NCBI RefSeq assembly: GCF_000478195.2
Contig: NZ_AUZM01000038.1
Location: 1 to 60,686, forward strand
Direction: 5' to 3'
Origin: Lyngbya aestuarii BL J
GTDB lineage: Bacteria; Cyanobacteriota; Cyanobacteriia; Cyanobacteriales; Microcoleaceae
Length of the DNA stretch: 60,686 nt
The notes under the pieces were generated by a model. The model was not told the DNA's origin. It saw only the letters and a list, made by a program, of their open reading frames with translations, and ran no database searches. Shown here piece after piece: positions 27,680-35,677 of this stretch. The position numbers and the translations under genes were made by a program. Within the stretch, counting starts at the first letter, position 1, and each line of letters starts with the position of its first letter.

Positions 27680-29122
27680 ATGATCACTTATTTAAAGCTT
27701 ATGTCAGATCAAACTACTATTGCCATTTGTTTTATTATTTTTCTGTTGTTATTTGCTGGAGTCGGCATTTATTCGGCTACTCAAAAACAAGATAATACTC
27801 GTGATTATCTACTCGCGGGTCGTCATGTTAACCCCTGGCTTACCGGACTTTCAGCCTTTGCAACGGCTCACAGTGGCGGGATGTTCATTAGTATGATTGG
27901 CTTTACCTATCAAGCGGGTATTTCCTCTATGTGGCTACTCATCGGATGGTTTCTCGGAGATTATCTGGCTTGGTTTATTGTTCACAAACAATTGCGAGAA
28001 GTGTCTGAAGAAAATGACTCAGAAACCATTGGTTCTTTTTTAAATAATAACCCTAAAGGAAATCAATCTATTGCGGTTATTTCTGCTGTTATTACTATCC
28101 TGTTTCTCGGTGCCTATGCAGCCGCTCAACTGATCGCGGGAGGGAAAGCCCTTCATGCTGTTTTCGGTTGGGACTATTCCCTCGGAATTATTGTCGGAGC
28201 CATTATAGTTGTTTTATACTGTTTTTCGGGCGGAATTCGAGCCTCGATTTGGACGGATGCGGTGCAGTCTGTGGTGATGATGTTTTCCATGTTAGGGTTG
28301 TTAGTTATTTCGATAGCAGCTTGTGGAGGAATGGGAGAACTTTGGTCAAAACTTGAACAGATTGATCCCTCTTTAATTAGTCTTGTTCCTCCTAATCTTC
28401 AGTTTGGATTTGGGCTATTTTTACTTAGTTGGTTATGTGCAGGTTTTGGAGTGGTGGGTCAACCCCATATTATGGTACGAGCGATGGCACTAGACTCCTC
28501 CAAGAATATGGCATTAACCCGCAATATTTATGCCGTTTTGTATTTTATTTTTTCCACCGCTACTATTGGCGTTGCACTCGCCGCTAGAATTCTAATTCCT
28601 GATTTAATGACGAATGGAGATCCAGAATTAGCCCTTCCTCAAATGGCAATTAAACTGTTACCTGCGGTTTGGGTCGGCGTGATTTTAGCGGGATTATTTT
28701 CGGCGGTTGTTTCGACTGCTGATTCTCAAATTTTATCCTGTTCGGCGGCTTTAAGTCAAGATATTTTTCCCCAAACGGCTCACTCCTATAAATTTGCAAA
28801 ACTCGCAACTTTAGTTGTTACTTTCATTATCCTTACCATTGCTTTAGGAAGTAATAAAAATATGTTTGCTTTGGGTGTTTTTGCTTGGTCTGCACTGGCT
28901 GCTGGTTTAGGGCCATTACTGGTTTTAAGAGCTTGGAAACGTCCGGTGAGTTCAGGTGTAGGAGTGGCGATGATGATTACTGGAATTACCGTTGCAGCAG
29001 TTTGGAATGGAGTCTTAGGACTCTCTAATTCGATTTATGAAGTGTTACCCGGAATGGTCGCAGGTTTCTTGGTTTATGGAGGTTCTTTACTATTTATACA
29101 AAAACCAGAAAGCTCTGTCTAA
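27680..29122 (+). CDS. sodium:solute symporter (SSS/PutP family)
   Basis: 480 residues, about 13 membrane helices. Family signatures include DYLLAGRHVNPWLTGLSAFATAHSGGMF (as pattern AGR..P...TA.S..S.), GGIRASIWTDAVQ and AAVVSTADSQILSCSAALSQD (pattern VSTADSQ), which form the sodium sites. The closest general type is the sodium/proline symporter. A second in-frame ATG seven codons on (MSDQTT) could be the true start, as neither has a clear ribosome site. Confidence 0.85.
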   Translation: MITYLKLMSDQTTIAICFIIFLLLFAGVGIYSATQKQDNTRDYLLAGRHVNPWLTGLSAFATAHSGGMFISMIGFTYQAGISSMWLLIGWFLGDYLAWFIVHKQLREVSEENDSETIGSFLNNNPKGNQSIAVISAVITILFLGAYAAAQLIAGGKALHAVFGWDYSLGIIVGAIIVVLYCFSGGIRASIWTDAVQSVVMMFSMLGLLVISIAACGGMGELWSKLEQIDPSLISLVPPNLQFGFGLFLLSWLCAGFGVVGQPHIMVRAMALDSSKNMALTRNIYAVLYFIFSTATIGVALAARILIPDLMTNGDPELALPQMAIKLLPAVWVGVILAGLFSAVVSTADSQILSCSAALSQDIFPQTAHSYKFAKLATLVVTFIILTIALGSNKNMFALGVFAWSALAAGLGPLLVLRAWKRPVSSGVGVAMMITGITVAAVWNGVLGLSNSIYEVLPGMVAGFLVYGGSLLFIQKPESSV

Positions 29123-29129
29123 ACCTCCT

Positions 29130-30485
29130 CTAAAGTTGATTAACAATTCCCTGAAAAATGTTATCGGGGATAGCGTGTTCACTCTCATATACTCGGTTAT
29201 ACTTGTCTTCTAATGTTTGCCAATCAATCGTTAAATCCGACAAAACCTCCCGAACAAATACATCCATTGCTAGACCAGACAACCCTTTTTCTAGACATTT
29301 TTTCATCGCCAACCGACTCTCATTAATTTCACCAATACATTCAAAAGGGGTATGTTCTGCAAGTCCTAGCATTTGTCTAAAAATGGGAAGTAAATCAGGA
29401 TCATCAAATAGATTATTCTGAAACACAGCATCAACAACATTCGGTTCAAAGTTCGCCATCAAACCCAACCAAACATAAGCACATTTTGGACATTTTTTGC
29501 ACCAAGGTTTCTGAATATTACAAGAATGAAGACTGGGTAAAACTTCGGGATAGCGACTCAAATTTTTAAAAATGCGGTAATCATAAAGCGGTTGTAAAAT
29601 GCTAAAATAAGTAAAATTATCCAGTAAATTGTCTCTAATAAATTGATTAATTATTCTTTCGGCTTCGTATCCTTTCCCCCATTGGTGGTTAACTTCTTGA
29701 CCAAGTTCTGCTGAAAATAAATTTCCAGTATTTGCACTTTTTTCGTGAGCTAGACTTAAATATTGATAGTCAAAATTCAACATCAAAATCAAAGACTCAA
29801 AAATAGAAACAGGGGTTTCAGGAACCGTAATTCCCGACAGATGAGGACAATAAAGCTGTACAAAAGGATAGTCAACAAAATCATCAAAAATCGAGATTTT
29901 ATGAGCATTTATCGGCTGAACGTGTTGCAGAACATTATCAATCAATTTATGTTGTAAATCAGCTTTTCCATAAACACTGTGAGAATACTGCATTGATGCA
30001 AAGGTCAGGTTAGAGTCTTCTAACAGTTTCATTGCTAAAAAGCTATCTTTCCCCCCACCACAACCTGCTAATACTGTCGGGTTTTCACCCCGAATTTTTA
30101 GGGGTTTTTTTTCTGTTAAGTCTTGATTATAAACTAAAACCGCTCCCGAATAATTCGTCATTTGGTTTTCATATAAATTTTGAGCAAATACCCCGCGATA
30201 AATTTGATTAAACAGTTTTGGTGTTTGAGGTGAAAGCCACTCAGCAATTACAGAAATATCAAATTTTTTAGGATACAGAGAACAAAATTTCATTCCCTCA
30301 AACAAGGCAATATAAGCAACAAATCGATGAATTGTTTCGGCTGAATATCGTTGAATTAAAAAATCCAAAGAGACATCGTGATAAAAAATTTTCGTTGAGA
30401 ACTGAAATTCATCAATACCATACAATATTTCTAAATGATGGTCTTGAATCTTGACGGTGAGAATTTTAACAGTTTCGATTTGCAT
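29130..30485 (-). CDS. MurL-family PP-loop protein
   Basis: 451 residues. A PP-loop ATP-pyrophosphatase motif, AGCGGGKDSFLAMKLL, lies near residue 145. Further on are HEKSANTGN, VNHQWGKGYEAE, YFSILQPLYDYRIF and a cysteine-rich SCNIQKPWCKKCPKCAYVWL. This order matches, as I recall it, the MurL family, whose Xanthomonas member epimerises the terminal L-Glu of UDP-MurNAc-L-Ala-L-Glu with ATP. Cyanobacteria normally use glutamate racemase MurI, so the substrate here may differ. No mur gene is adjacent. It ends 8 bp from the convergent symporter. Confidence 0.6.
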   Translation of the reverse strand: MQIETVKILTVKIQDHHLEILYGIDEFQFSTKIFYHDVSLDFLIQRYSAETIHRFVAYIALFEGMKFCSLYPKKFDISVIAEWLSPQTPKLFNQIYRGVFAQNLYENQMTNYSGAVLVYNQDLTEKKPLKIRGENPTVLAGCGGGKDSFLAMKLLEDSNLTFASMQYSHSVYGKADLQHKLIDNVLQHVQPINAHKISIFDDFVDYPFVQLYCPHLSGITVPETPVSIFESLILMLNFDYQYLSLAHEKSANTGNLFSAELGQEVNHQWGKGYEAERIINQFIRDNLLDNFTYFSILQPLYDYRIFKNLSRYPEVLPSLHSCNIQKPWCKKCPKCAYVWLGLMANFEPNVVDAVFQNNLFDDPDLLPIFRQMLGLAEHTPFECIGEINESRLAMKKCLEKGLSGLAMDVFVREVLSDLTIDWQTLEDKYNRVYESEHAIPDNIFQGIVNQL

Positions 30486-30626
30486 TATTTTTTTAGTTTA
30501 AAGTTTAACTGATTGTCTGAAAATCATAGAATATGACTCTCAAGTTTAAAAGCATAAAAATAGAACTTAAGTTATAATTCTAAGACGATAACAGTTTAGA
30601 AAACCTAAAGTCAAGCATCTGTTCAA

Positions 30627-31121
30627 ATGAGACCACAACGAATTCCTCCGCAACCCGGTCAAGAGTCTGTTTGGGACTATCCCCGTCCCGCAATTTGCGA
30701 AGATGTCAGTCAACCCATTAAAATCATCTTTAATGGTGAAGTTATCGCAGACACTAAAAACGCAAAACGAGTTTTAGAAACCAGTCATCCTCCCACCTAC
30801 TATATCCCCGCAGACGATATTAAACTAGAGTATTTGATTGAAACATCTCGAATAACAATGTGTGAATGGAAAGGACGCTGTGTTTATTCTGATATTAAGG
30901 TAGGCGATAAACACGTCCGTCAAGCGGCTTGGCGTTACTTTGAACCGACACCTAATTTTGTTTCCATTAAAGACTGTTATAGCTTCTATGCAAGTCTGAT
31001 GGATGCTTGTTATGTCGGTGATGAACTCGTTCAACCCCAAGCGGGTGACTTCTATGGCGGTTGGGTAACTAAAAATATTGTTGGCCCGTTTAAAGGTGGC
31101 CCCGGAACAATGGGTTGGTAA
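30627..31121 (+). CDS. DUF427 family protein
   Basis: 164 residues matching the DUF427 beta-barrel family: IIFNGEVIADTKNAKRVLET, PPTYYIPADDIK, CEWKGRCVYSDI and the C-terminal FYGGWVT...GPFKGGPGTMGW. Function unknown; the fold resembles small lipocalin-like barrels. Monocistronic, with a strong terminator downstream. Confidence 0.9.
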   Translation: MRPQRIPPQPGQESVWDYPRPAICEDVSQPIKIIFNGEVIADTKNAKRVLETSHPPTYYIPADDIKLEYLIETSRITMCEWKGRCVYSDIKVGDKHVRQAAWRYFEPTPNFVSIKDCYSFYASLMDACYVGDELVQPQAGDFYGGWVTKNIVGPFKGGPGTMGW

Positions 31122-31198
31122 GTTGATTTTACCCTAATATTTTACCCGAATTTTCATCCCTTTTAACCTCTCCCCCAACCCCTCTCAACCCCCACCAA

Positions 31199-31227
31199 CC
31201 TCCCCCTACAGGGGGAGGCTATTTTTT
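31199..31227 (+). terminator. rho-independent terminator after DUF427 gene
   Basis: CCTCCCCCTACAGGGGGAGG is a perfect 8 bp stem with a 4 base loop, followed by CTATTTTTT. Confidence 0.8.
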
Positions 31228-31253
31228 ACTAATTTTATAGGTTTAATTAAAGT

Positions 31254-31269
31254 TCCGTAAATCTACGGA
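31254..31269. promoter_or_regulatory. 16 bp inverted repeat upstream of coiled-coil cluster
   Basis: TCCGTAAATCTACGGA, arms TCCGTA/TACGGA, centred about 92 bp before the ATG at 31354. The same TCCGT-N6-ACGGA structure lies upstream of the operon at 44111. Likely a dimeric regulator site. A TATAAA at about 31325-31330 could be the -10. Confidence 0.5.
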
Positions 31270-31353
31270 TGCTTAATGAGAATCTAACGAGTATCTTAGA
31301 GTTATCGGTTAATTTATCTAACTTTATAAATTTTGCTTCCAGGAGTTTAACTC

Positions 31354-32280
31354 ATGCTTGGATGGATATTTGGCGGCTTGGTTAGAAAGCTAGAACGTTC
31401 GACGAAAAAAGTAGAACGAGATTTTGTTGATCGTTCGGCTAAGAAGTTAAATAAACTCGCCAATAATATTGATTACATCGTCGCCAAACGAACCGATAAA
31501 GTAACGGAAAAAATAGAAAAACTTGAAACGAGAACCGTTAATGATATTGACAATATTATAAATAAAGCCGATGAAAAAGTCAAGGAAAACCTGCGAGAAA
31601 TTGATCGCATTCGTCGGGAAACTATCGAAGAAGTCAACCAGACCATTAAAAAAACCGATTATTATCTTGAAAACCGGATAAATCAAATCTCGTTAGTGGT
31701 GATGGAATCAATCGTTGAAGCGAAAGGTTTAATTCGAGATGTTGAATTATTGGAAACTCAAGTTTTCAATGATGCGAGTTATTTTATCGACCAAATCGAA
31801 GAAATAGTCGATAAAACCATCGAACAAGTTCGTGGAGAATTACGGCGACACAGTGCAGAATTAATTCCTAATCCTTTTGATCCCTGTCGTCAAAAATTAG
31901 GGTTGGGATTAAAACCAGGTTTTCAGTTATCAGATATTGAATATTATCGGTTGATAGAATGTTATGAACTAACGAAATTAACCCCAACTACTCCCGTACA
32001 AACCATTATTGAAACCTACGGTCAACTTCAACTGAATGCAGCCAGAATGGTTGCTTTAACACGGAAAGCACCGGAGTTAAGAAAATTCGCCGTTGAAGAT
32101 TGGTTAAAGTATGGAGTGTTGTGTCAATTTTGGAGTAATACTATCAAAATTTATGATTCAACCGAGTTAGAAATTGAGTCTTCTCCCTCACAACAACAGT
32201 TAAATTATCAAGACATCAAAACACAAGTTTTTCAATCATTTTCAAACTTCCAGCAAATGTTTTCTAAACCAACTGAATAA
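31354..32280 (+). CDS. long coiled-coil protein, unknown function
   Basis: 308 residues. A short hydrophobic/amphipathic N-terminus (MLGWIFGGLVRKLERSTKKV) could touch a membrane. Residues ~15-170 are a continuous charged coiled coil resembling apolipoprotein- or perilipin-like repeats (KVTEKIEKLETRTVNDIDNI). Residues ~175-280 form a compact, mostly helical C-terminal domain (DIEYYRLIECYELTKLTPTT; RKFAVEDWLKYGVLCQFW). No domain recognised. CAGGAG precedes the ATG. It heads a same-strand run with the GUN4 and H-lectin genes (gap 108 bp), which suggests shared function. Confidence 0.75.
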   Translation: MLGWIFGGLVRKLERSTKKVERDFVDRSAKKLNKLANNIDYIVAKRTDKVTEKIEKLETRTVNDIDNIINKADEKVKENLREIDRIRRETIEEVNQTIKKTDYYLENRINQISLVVMESIVEAKGLIRDVELLETQVFNDASYFIDQIEEIVDKTIEQVRGELRRHSAELIPNPFDPCRQKLGLGLKPGFQLSDIEYYRLIECYELTKLTPTTPVQTIIETYGQLQLNAARMVALTRKAPELRKFAVEDWLKYGVLCQFWSNTIKIYDSTELEIESSPSQQQLNYQDIKTQVFQSFSNFQQMFSKPTE

Positions 32281-32388
32281 GTTTAGTAATGTGTTGTTGT
32301 TCTTTAGCATTATCATAGCTGAATTTGTGCGCGTGCATCGCAACCCCGAACTTAATTATCAATAGAATTTGAATCAAGGATAAATCTA

Positions 32389-33720
32389 ATGAACTCCAAT
32401 GACAATAAAACACCTCTCGAATACTACGAAAGAGCAATTCAAGAGTTAACCAACACTCGCGAACAGTTTCAAACCGAGTTAGAAAGTCTCACCGAGATGA
32501 GGACTTCCTATAAAACGTTAAAAAAAGAACTTGAAGATACCAAAGCCGAACTTCATCAAACCCGCAAAGAATTCTCAGATACAAAAGAAGAACTTCAACA
32601 GAAAATAGAACCTTTACAAAAATCTAGTAATACAATTGCAGCACAGGTCAATTACTGTTATTCAGAAACTCAAAATGTCAAAAACCAGATGGATACTCAG
32701 TTAGAAAGTCTCAAAAAAATGCAGATTTTCTATGAAAGTTTAAAAGCCGAATTAAAATCTACAAAGGATGAACTCGCACAAACCAAAGCTAAACTTGATG
32801 ACACTCAAAGAGAATTATCAAACACAAAACAAGAACTTCAACAGAAAACTGAACCTTTGAACAAATTGAGTAATACAATTGCAGCACAGGTCAATTATTG
32901 TTATTCAGAAACTCAAAATGTCAAAAACCAGATGGATACTCAGTTAGAAAGTCTCAGAAAAATGCAGACTTCTTATCAAACCTTGAAGGATGAACTTGCA
33001 ACAACCCAAGCAAAACTTTACCACACCCAAAGAGAATTATCAAAAACCAAACAAGAACTTCAACACGAAAGCCAACTCTTGAAGGCTCAACTCAATCGCA
33101 CTCAAGCAGAGTTATCAAAAACCAAACAAGAACTTCAACAGAAAACAGAACCGTTGAAAAATTTGAGTAATAAAATTGAAGCACAAGTTAACTACTGTTA
33201 TTCAGAAACTCAAAATATCAAAAATCAGATCAATAGCTTAACTTCCGATATTTCCGCAGGTTGTTTATCCTTGAACTATCGAAAGCTGAAGTATTTTCTA
33301 GAAAATAAAATGTGGAAAGAAGCCGACGAGGAAACATTTAAAAAACTGCTTGAGTTAATCGGGAGAGAAAAAGAAGGAAAATTACTGGAAACCGATCTTA
33401 ATTTACTGTTCTCTGAAGATTTGAGAACTATTGATCGACTCTGGATAAAATCTAGTGATGGACATTTTGGCTTGAGTATACAAACTAAAATTTATCACAG
33501 TTTGAGAAATACTCACCAAAAAGAAGATCGAGTCTGGAATGCTTTTGGAGAGAAAGTTGGATGGTGTGTAAACAATACCTGGCTTTGGTACAAATCTGTA
33601 AATTTTTCAACTTCCGCTCCTTCGGGACATTTACCTGCGAGAATATGGGATAACTGGGATAAAGGTGGTGTTGGTTCTTTTAAACCTCTTTTATCGAGAC
33701 TGATTGATTGTGGAATTTGA
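32389..33720 (+). CDS. coiled-coil protein with C-terminal GUN4 domain
   Basis: 443 residues. Residues 1-30 are a head nearly identical to that of the gene at 33776. Residues ~20-285 are coiled coil built from internal repeats carrying AAQVNYCYSETQNVKNQMDT (copies at about nt 32640, 32883 and 33180). Residues ~285-443 are a GUN4 domain: LNYRKLKYFLENKMWKEADEET-type start, DLRTIDRLWIKSSDGHFGLS, FGEKVGWC, SAPSGHLPARIW. GUN4 domains bind porphyrins (the stand-alone protein activates Mg-chelatase), and in cyanobacteria the domain is also fused to signalling modules. Here it probably acts as a ligand-sensing tip on a rod. Role unknown. Confidence 0.8.
   Translation: MNSNDNKTPLEYYERAIQELTNTREQFQTELESLTEMRTSYKTLKKELEDTKAELHQTRKEFSDTKEELQQKIEPLQKSSNTIAAQVNYCYSETQNVKNQMDTQLESLKKMQIFYESLKAELKSTKDELAQTKAKLDDTQRELSNTKQELQQKTEPLNKLSNTIAAQVNYCYSETQNVKNQMDTQLESLRKMQTSYQTLKDELATTQAKLYHTQRELSKTKQELQHESQLLKAQLNRTQAELSKTKQELQQKTEPLKNLSNKIEAQVNYCYSETQNIKNQINSLTSDISAGCLSLNYRKLKYFLENKMWKEADEETFKKLLELIGREKEGKLLETDLNLLFSEDLRTIDRLWIKSSDGHFGLSIQTKIYHSLRNTHQKEDRVWNAFGEKVGWCVNNTWLWYKSVNFSTSAPSGHLPARIWDNWDKGGVGSFKPLLSRLIDCGI
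32611..33240. repeat. internal 243/297 bp repeats in the GUN4 coiled-coil gene
   Basis: A block with AATTACTGTTATTCAGAAAC occurs three times; the second begins 243 bp after the first and the third 297 bp after the second. Copies one and two are close to identical over ~100 bp. The third has diverged. Both spacings keep the frame (81 and 99 codons). Confidence 0.85.
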
Positions 33721-33775
33721 AGTTTTTCGGGGAATGAATTCCCTGGTAGTAAAATTTTAATCAAGGGTAAATCTA

Positions 33776-34300
33776 ATGAATTCCAACGACAACAAAACAC
33801 CTCTCGAATACTACGAAAGAGCAATTCAAGAGTTAACAAATACTCGCGAACAGCTTCAAACTGAGTTAGAAAGTATCAAACAGTTGAAGGATGAATTCAA
33901 ATCCACACAGAATGAACTCGCAAAAAGTAAAGCCGAATTTCAAGAAAAAATCCAAGCCACCAACGCCGAATTACAAAAGCAAAAAGAAAAGTTATATAGA
34001 ATAGAAAGCGGTGTTTTTGCGGGAAGCATTAACAAAACTAAGGGATGGAAAGGAACTCTGACTAATGGAAAAGGAGATAATCGCTGTGTTCGACAATACA
34101 TTGAGTTTGGGGAAGCCTTTAACAACCCTCCAAAAGTTGTAGTGGGAATCTCTTATGCTAACGTTTCTAGAGAAGCTACTCATCGATTAAAAGTTAAAGC
34201 TGTTGATATTGACTGCAAAGGATTCTTTTTAAAAATTCATACTTGGGGAAATACTGAAGTTTGGGGATGTGATGTTAACTGGTTGGCTTATGGTTTGTAG
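33776..34300 (+). CDS. coiled-coil protein with C-terminal H-type lectin domain
   Basis: 174 residues. The first ~30 residues and their DNA, including the upstream AATCAAGGGTAAATCTA segment, are almost the same as in the GUN4 gene. A short coiled coil (~30-80) follows. Residues ~95-173 fit the H-type lectin fold: FGEAFNNPPKVVVGISYANV, HRLKVKAVDIDCKGFFLKIH and a final WGCDVNWLAYG. H-type lectins bind N-acetylgalactosamine-like sugars in invertebrate agglutinins and discoidins. No signal peptide. It looks like the GUN4 protein with the sensing tip exchanged. Starts 55 bp after the GUN4 gene ends. Confidence 0.78.
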   Translation: MNSNDNKTPLEYYERAIQELTNTREQLQTELESIKQLKDEFKSTQNELAKSKAEFQEKIQATNAELQKQKEKLYRIESGVFAGSINKTKGWKGTLTNGKGDNRCVRQYIEFGEAFNNPPKVVVGISYANVSREATHRLKVKAVDIDCKGFFLKIHTWGNTEVWGCDVNWLAYGL

Positions 34301-34348
34301 TTGTGCTTCAGCACTCTGATCATATCTTTAACCAAAAATTATAATAAT

Positions 34349-35158
34349 TTAATATTCATAAGGATTTCTGGGTTCGGGAATTTTAGTTAATTTTGTGGCT
34401 TTTATCGTTAATCTTCGTTCCCCCTTAATGGTTTGCGTGGTCATTTCCCCACCGACTTCTAGCCAACTATCTTGAGGATAATCTTGGCGGCTAGTATCGG
34501 GTGGAAGTAATACCGGTATACCCACCGGATAAGCATCAGCCGCACAGCAAGTAATTACAAATCTAGATAACCACAAATACCCTTGAGGAAGGGAAGGCGG
34601 ATAAATAATAAAACCGGTTACATTTGCCTTTTGACCTGTATAAGCGTCGGGTTCGGGGTTAACATTTAACATCCGTACCCATTCTATCAGCGATCGCTCC
34701 TCGGGTGTCGCCGCAGTCCGAAATTCCTGGGGTTGGGTGCGAGTCGTCGGTAAAGATTCTGTTAGCCCCCGTTGTAAAGCTGTGTGACTGCCGAAAGTTT
34801 GGGGTGTGACCCATAAGCCCAAAATAGCCGCAGCGAGGAACAAGACACTACTCCAGCCGGGAGGAAACAAACTAATATGTTGAAGATTTTGGGATGTTTT
34901 GGGTTTTTCCGACTCAACGGTATAGCTTTGAACGACTTGCCAAAATTTCACACTACCAATACCCAGTAAGCCAATTCCACCCAGAATGGTTAAAGCAAAA
35001 TAATTCGGATGAATCAGAATATTGAGTTTACCTGTTATCCAATATTTTAATAATAAAATACCCCAAGCCAAAATTCCGATCGGATCAAGCCAGGGTTGAA
35101 CGGTTTCCCAGATGGGAAGTATCCGGCGACGGATAGTCTTGAAGCGACGATTAACCAT
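34349..35158 (-). CDS. TIGR03943-family protein, partner of YraQ-type permease
   Basis: 269 residues from the ATG at 35158; the frame upstream to 35242 is made of repeat sequence. Two or three N-terminal membrane segments, then a soluble domain with VTGFIIYP, WLSRFVITCCAADAYPVGIPVLL (CCAAD motif) and WLEVGGEM. This is the classic TIGR03943/DUF1980 two-gene partner of YraQ/DUF318 permeases, present upstream at 35678. The pair is thought to move or handle metals or other small substrates; substrate unknown. An S23-type gene now lies between the partners. Confidence 0.85.
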   Translation of the reverse strand: MVNRRFKTIRRRILPIWETVQPWLDPIGILAWGILLLKYWITGKLNILIHPNYFALTILGGIGLLGIGSVKFWQVVQSYTVESEKPKTSQNLQHISLFPPGWSSVLFLAAAILGLWVTPQTFGSHTALQRGLTESLPTTRTQPQEFRTAATPEERSLIEWVRMLNVNPEPDAYTGQKANVTGFIIYPPSLPQGYLWLSRFVITCCAADAYPVGIPVLLPPDTSRQDYPQDSWLEVGGEMTTQTIKGERRLTIKATKLTKIPEPRNPYEY

Positions 35159-35246
35159 AAAGATCAAGGGAATAGGGAACAGGGAACAGGGAACAGCGCT
35201 TGCCTTGCGGCCCGGCGGTTTCCGGCGAGACTTAGTTTGCAATCTT

Positions 35247-35676
35247 AGGGAACAGGGAACAGATTTTAATTCTCTAATTTTTTGATTAGACTAATAATCA
35301 TTCTACTTTCCTCTTTTAATAAATTCACAATCATTTCCAGATCTTTTTCTTCACATAATCTTACCCGTCTAGATAAAATGAGATGGGTTTCTAGTTCATT
35401 AACTGAACCTTGGGCTATGTTTAAAAATCTCACATACTCTGCCGTATATCTTCGTCCGTATCCTTCAGCTATGTTAGCAGGAATAGATGCGGCACTTCTT
35501 CTAATTTGTTGTACCATACCGTATAACTCATCTTTGGGAAAAAGTTTTGTAAGGAAATAACACTGTTCAGCGATATCCATACCTTTCTGCCAAATTCTTA
35601 AATCTTTAAAGTCATTAATATCTGACATTTTTGCATTTTTTTATTCTGAACTGTTGCCCGATCCTTCCTGTTCCCT
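35247..35676. repeat. inverted AGGGAACAGG/CCTGTTCCCT repeats flanking a gene cassette
   Basis: AGGGAACAGG at 35247-35256 and CCTGTTCCCT at 35667-35676 are perfect inverted copies bracketing the four-helix-bundle gene. More GGGAACA copies lie at 35175-35196. The bracket sits between two genes that are normally adjacent. Confidence 0.6.
35266..35628 (-). CDS. four-helix-bundle protein (23S rRNA intervening-sequence family)
   Basis: 120 residues: FKDLRIWQKGMDIAEQCYFLTKLFP, ELYGMVQQIRRSAASIPANIAEGYGR (pattern RRSA.SIPANIAEG) and RFLNIAQGSVNELETHL. This is the S23/IVS four-helix bundle, a relative of the Avd protein of diversity-generating retroelements, often found as scattered copies in cyanobacteria. 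The partner and function are unknown. It interrupts the YraQ-TIGR03943 pair and is bracketed by inverted repeats, so it looks like an inserted cassette. Confidence 0.9.
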   Translation of the reverse strand: MSDINDFKDLRIWQKGMDIAEQCYFLTKLFPKDELYGMVQQIRRSAASIPANIAEGYGRRYTAEYVRFLNIAQGSVNELETHLILSRRVRLCEEKDLEMIVNLLKEESRMIISLIKKLEN

Positions 35677-35677
35677 C

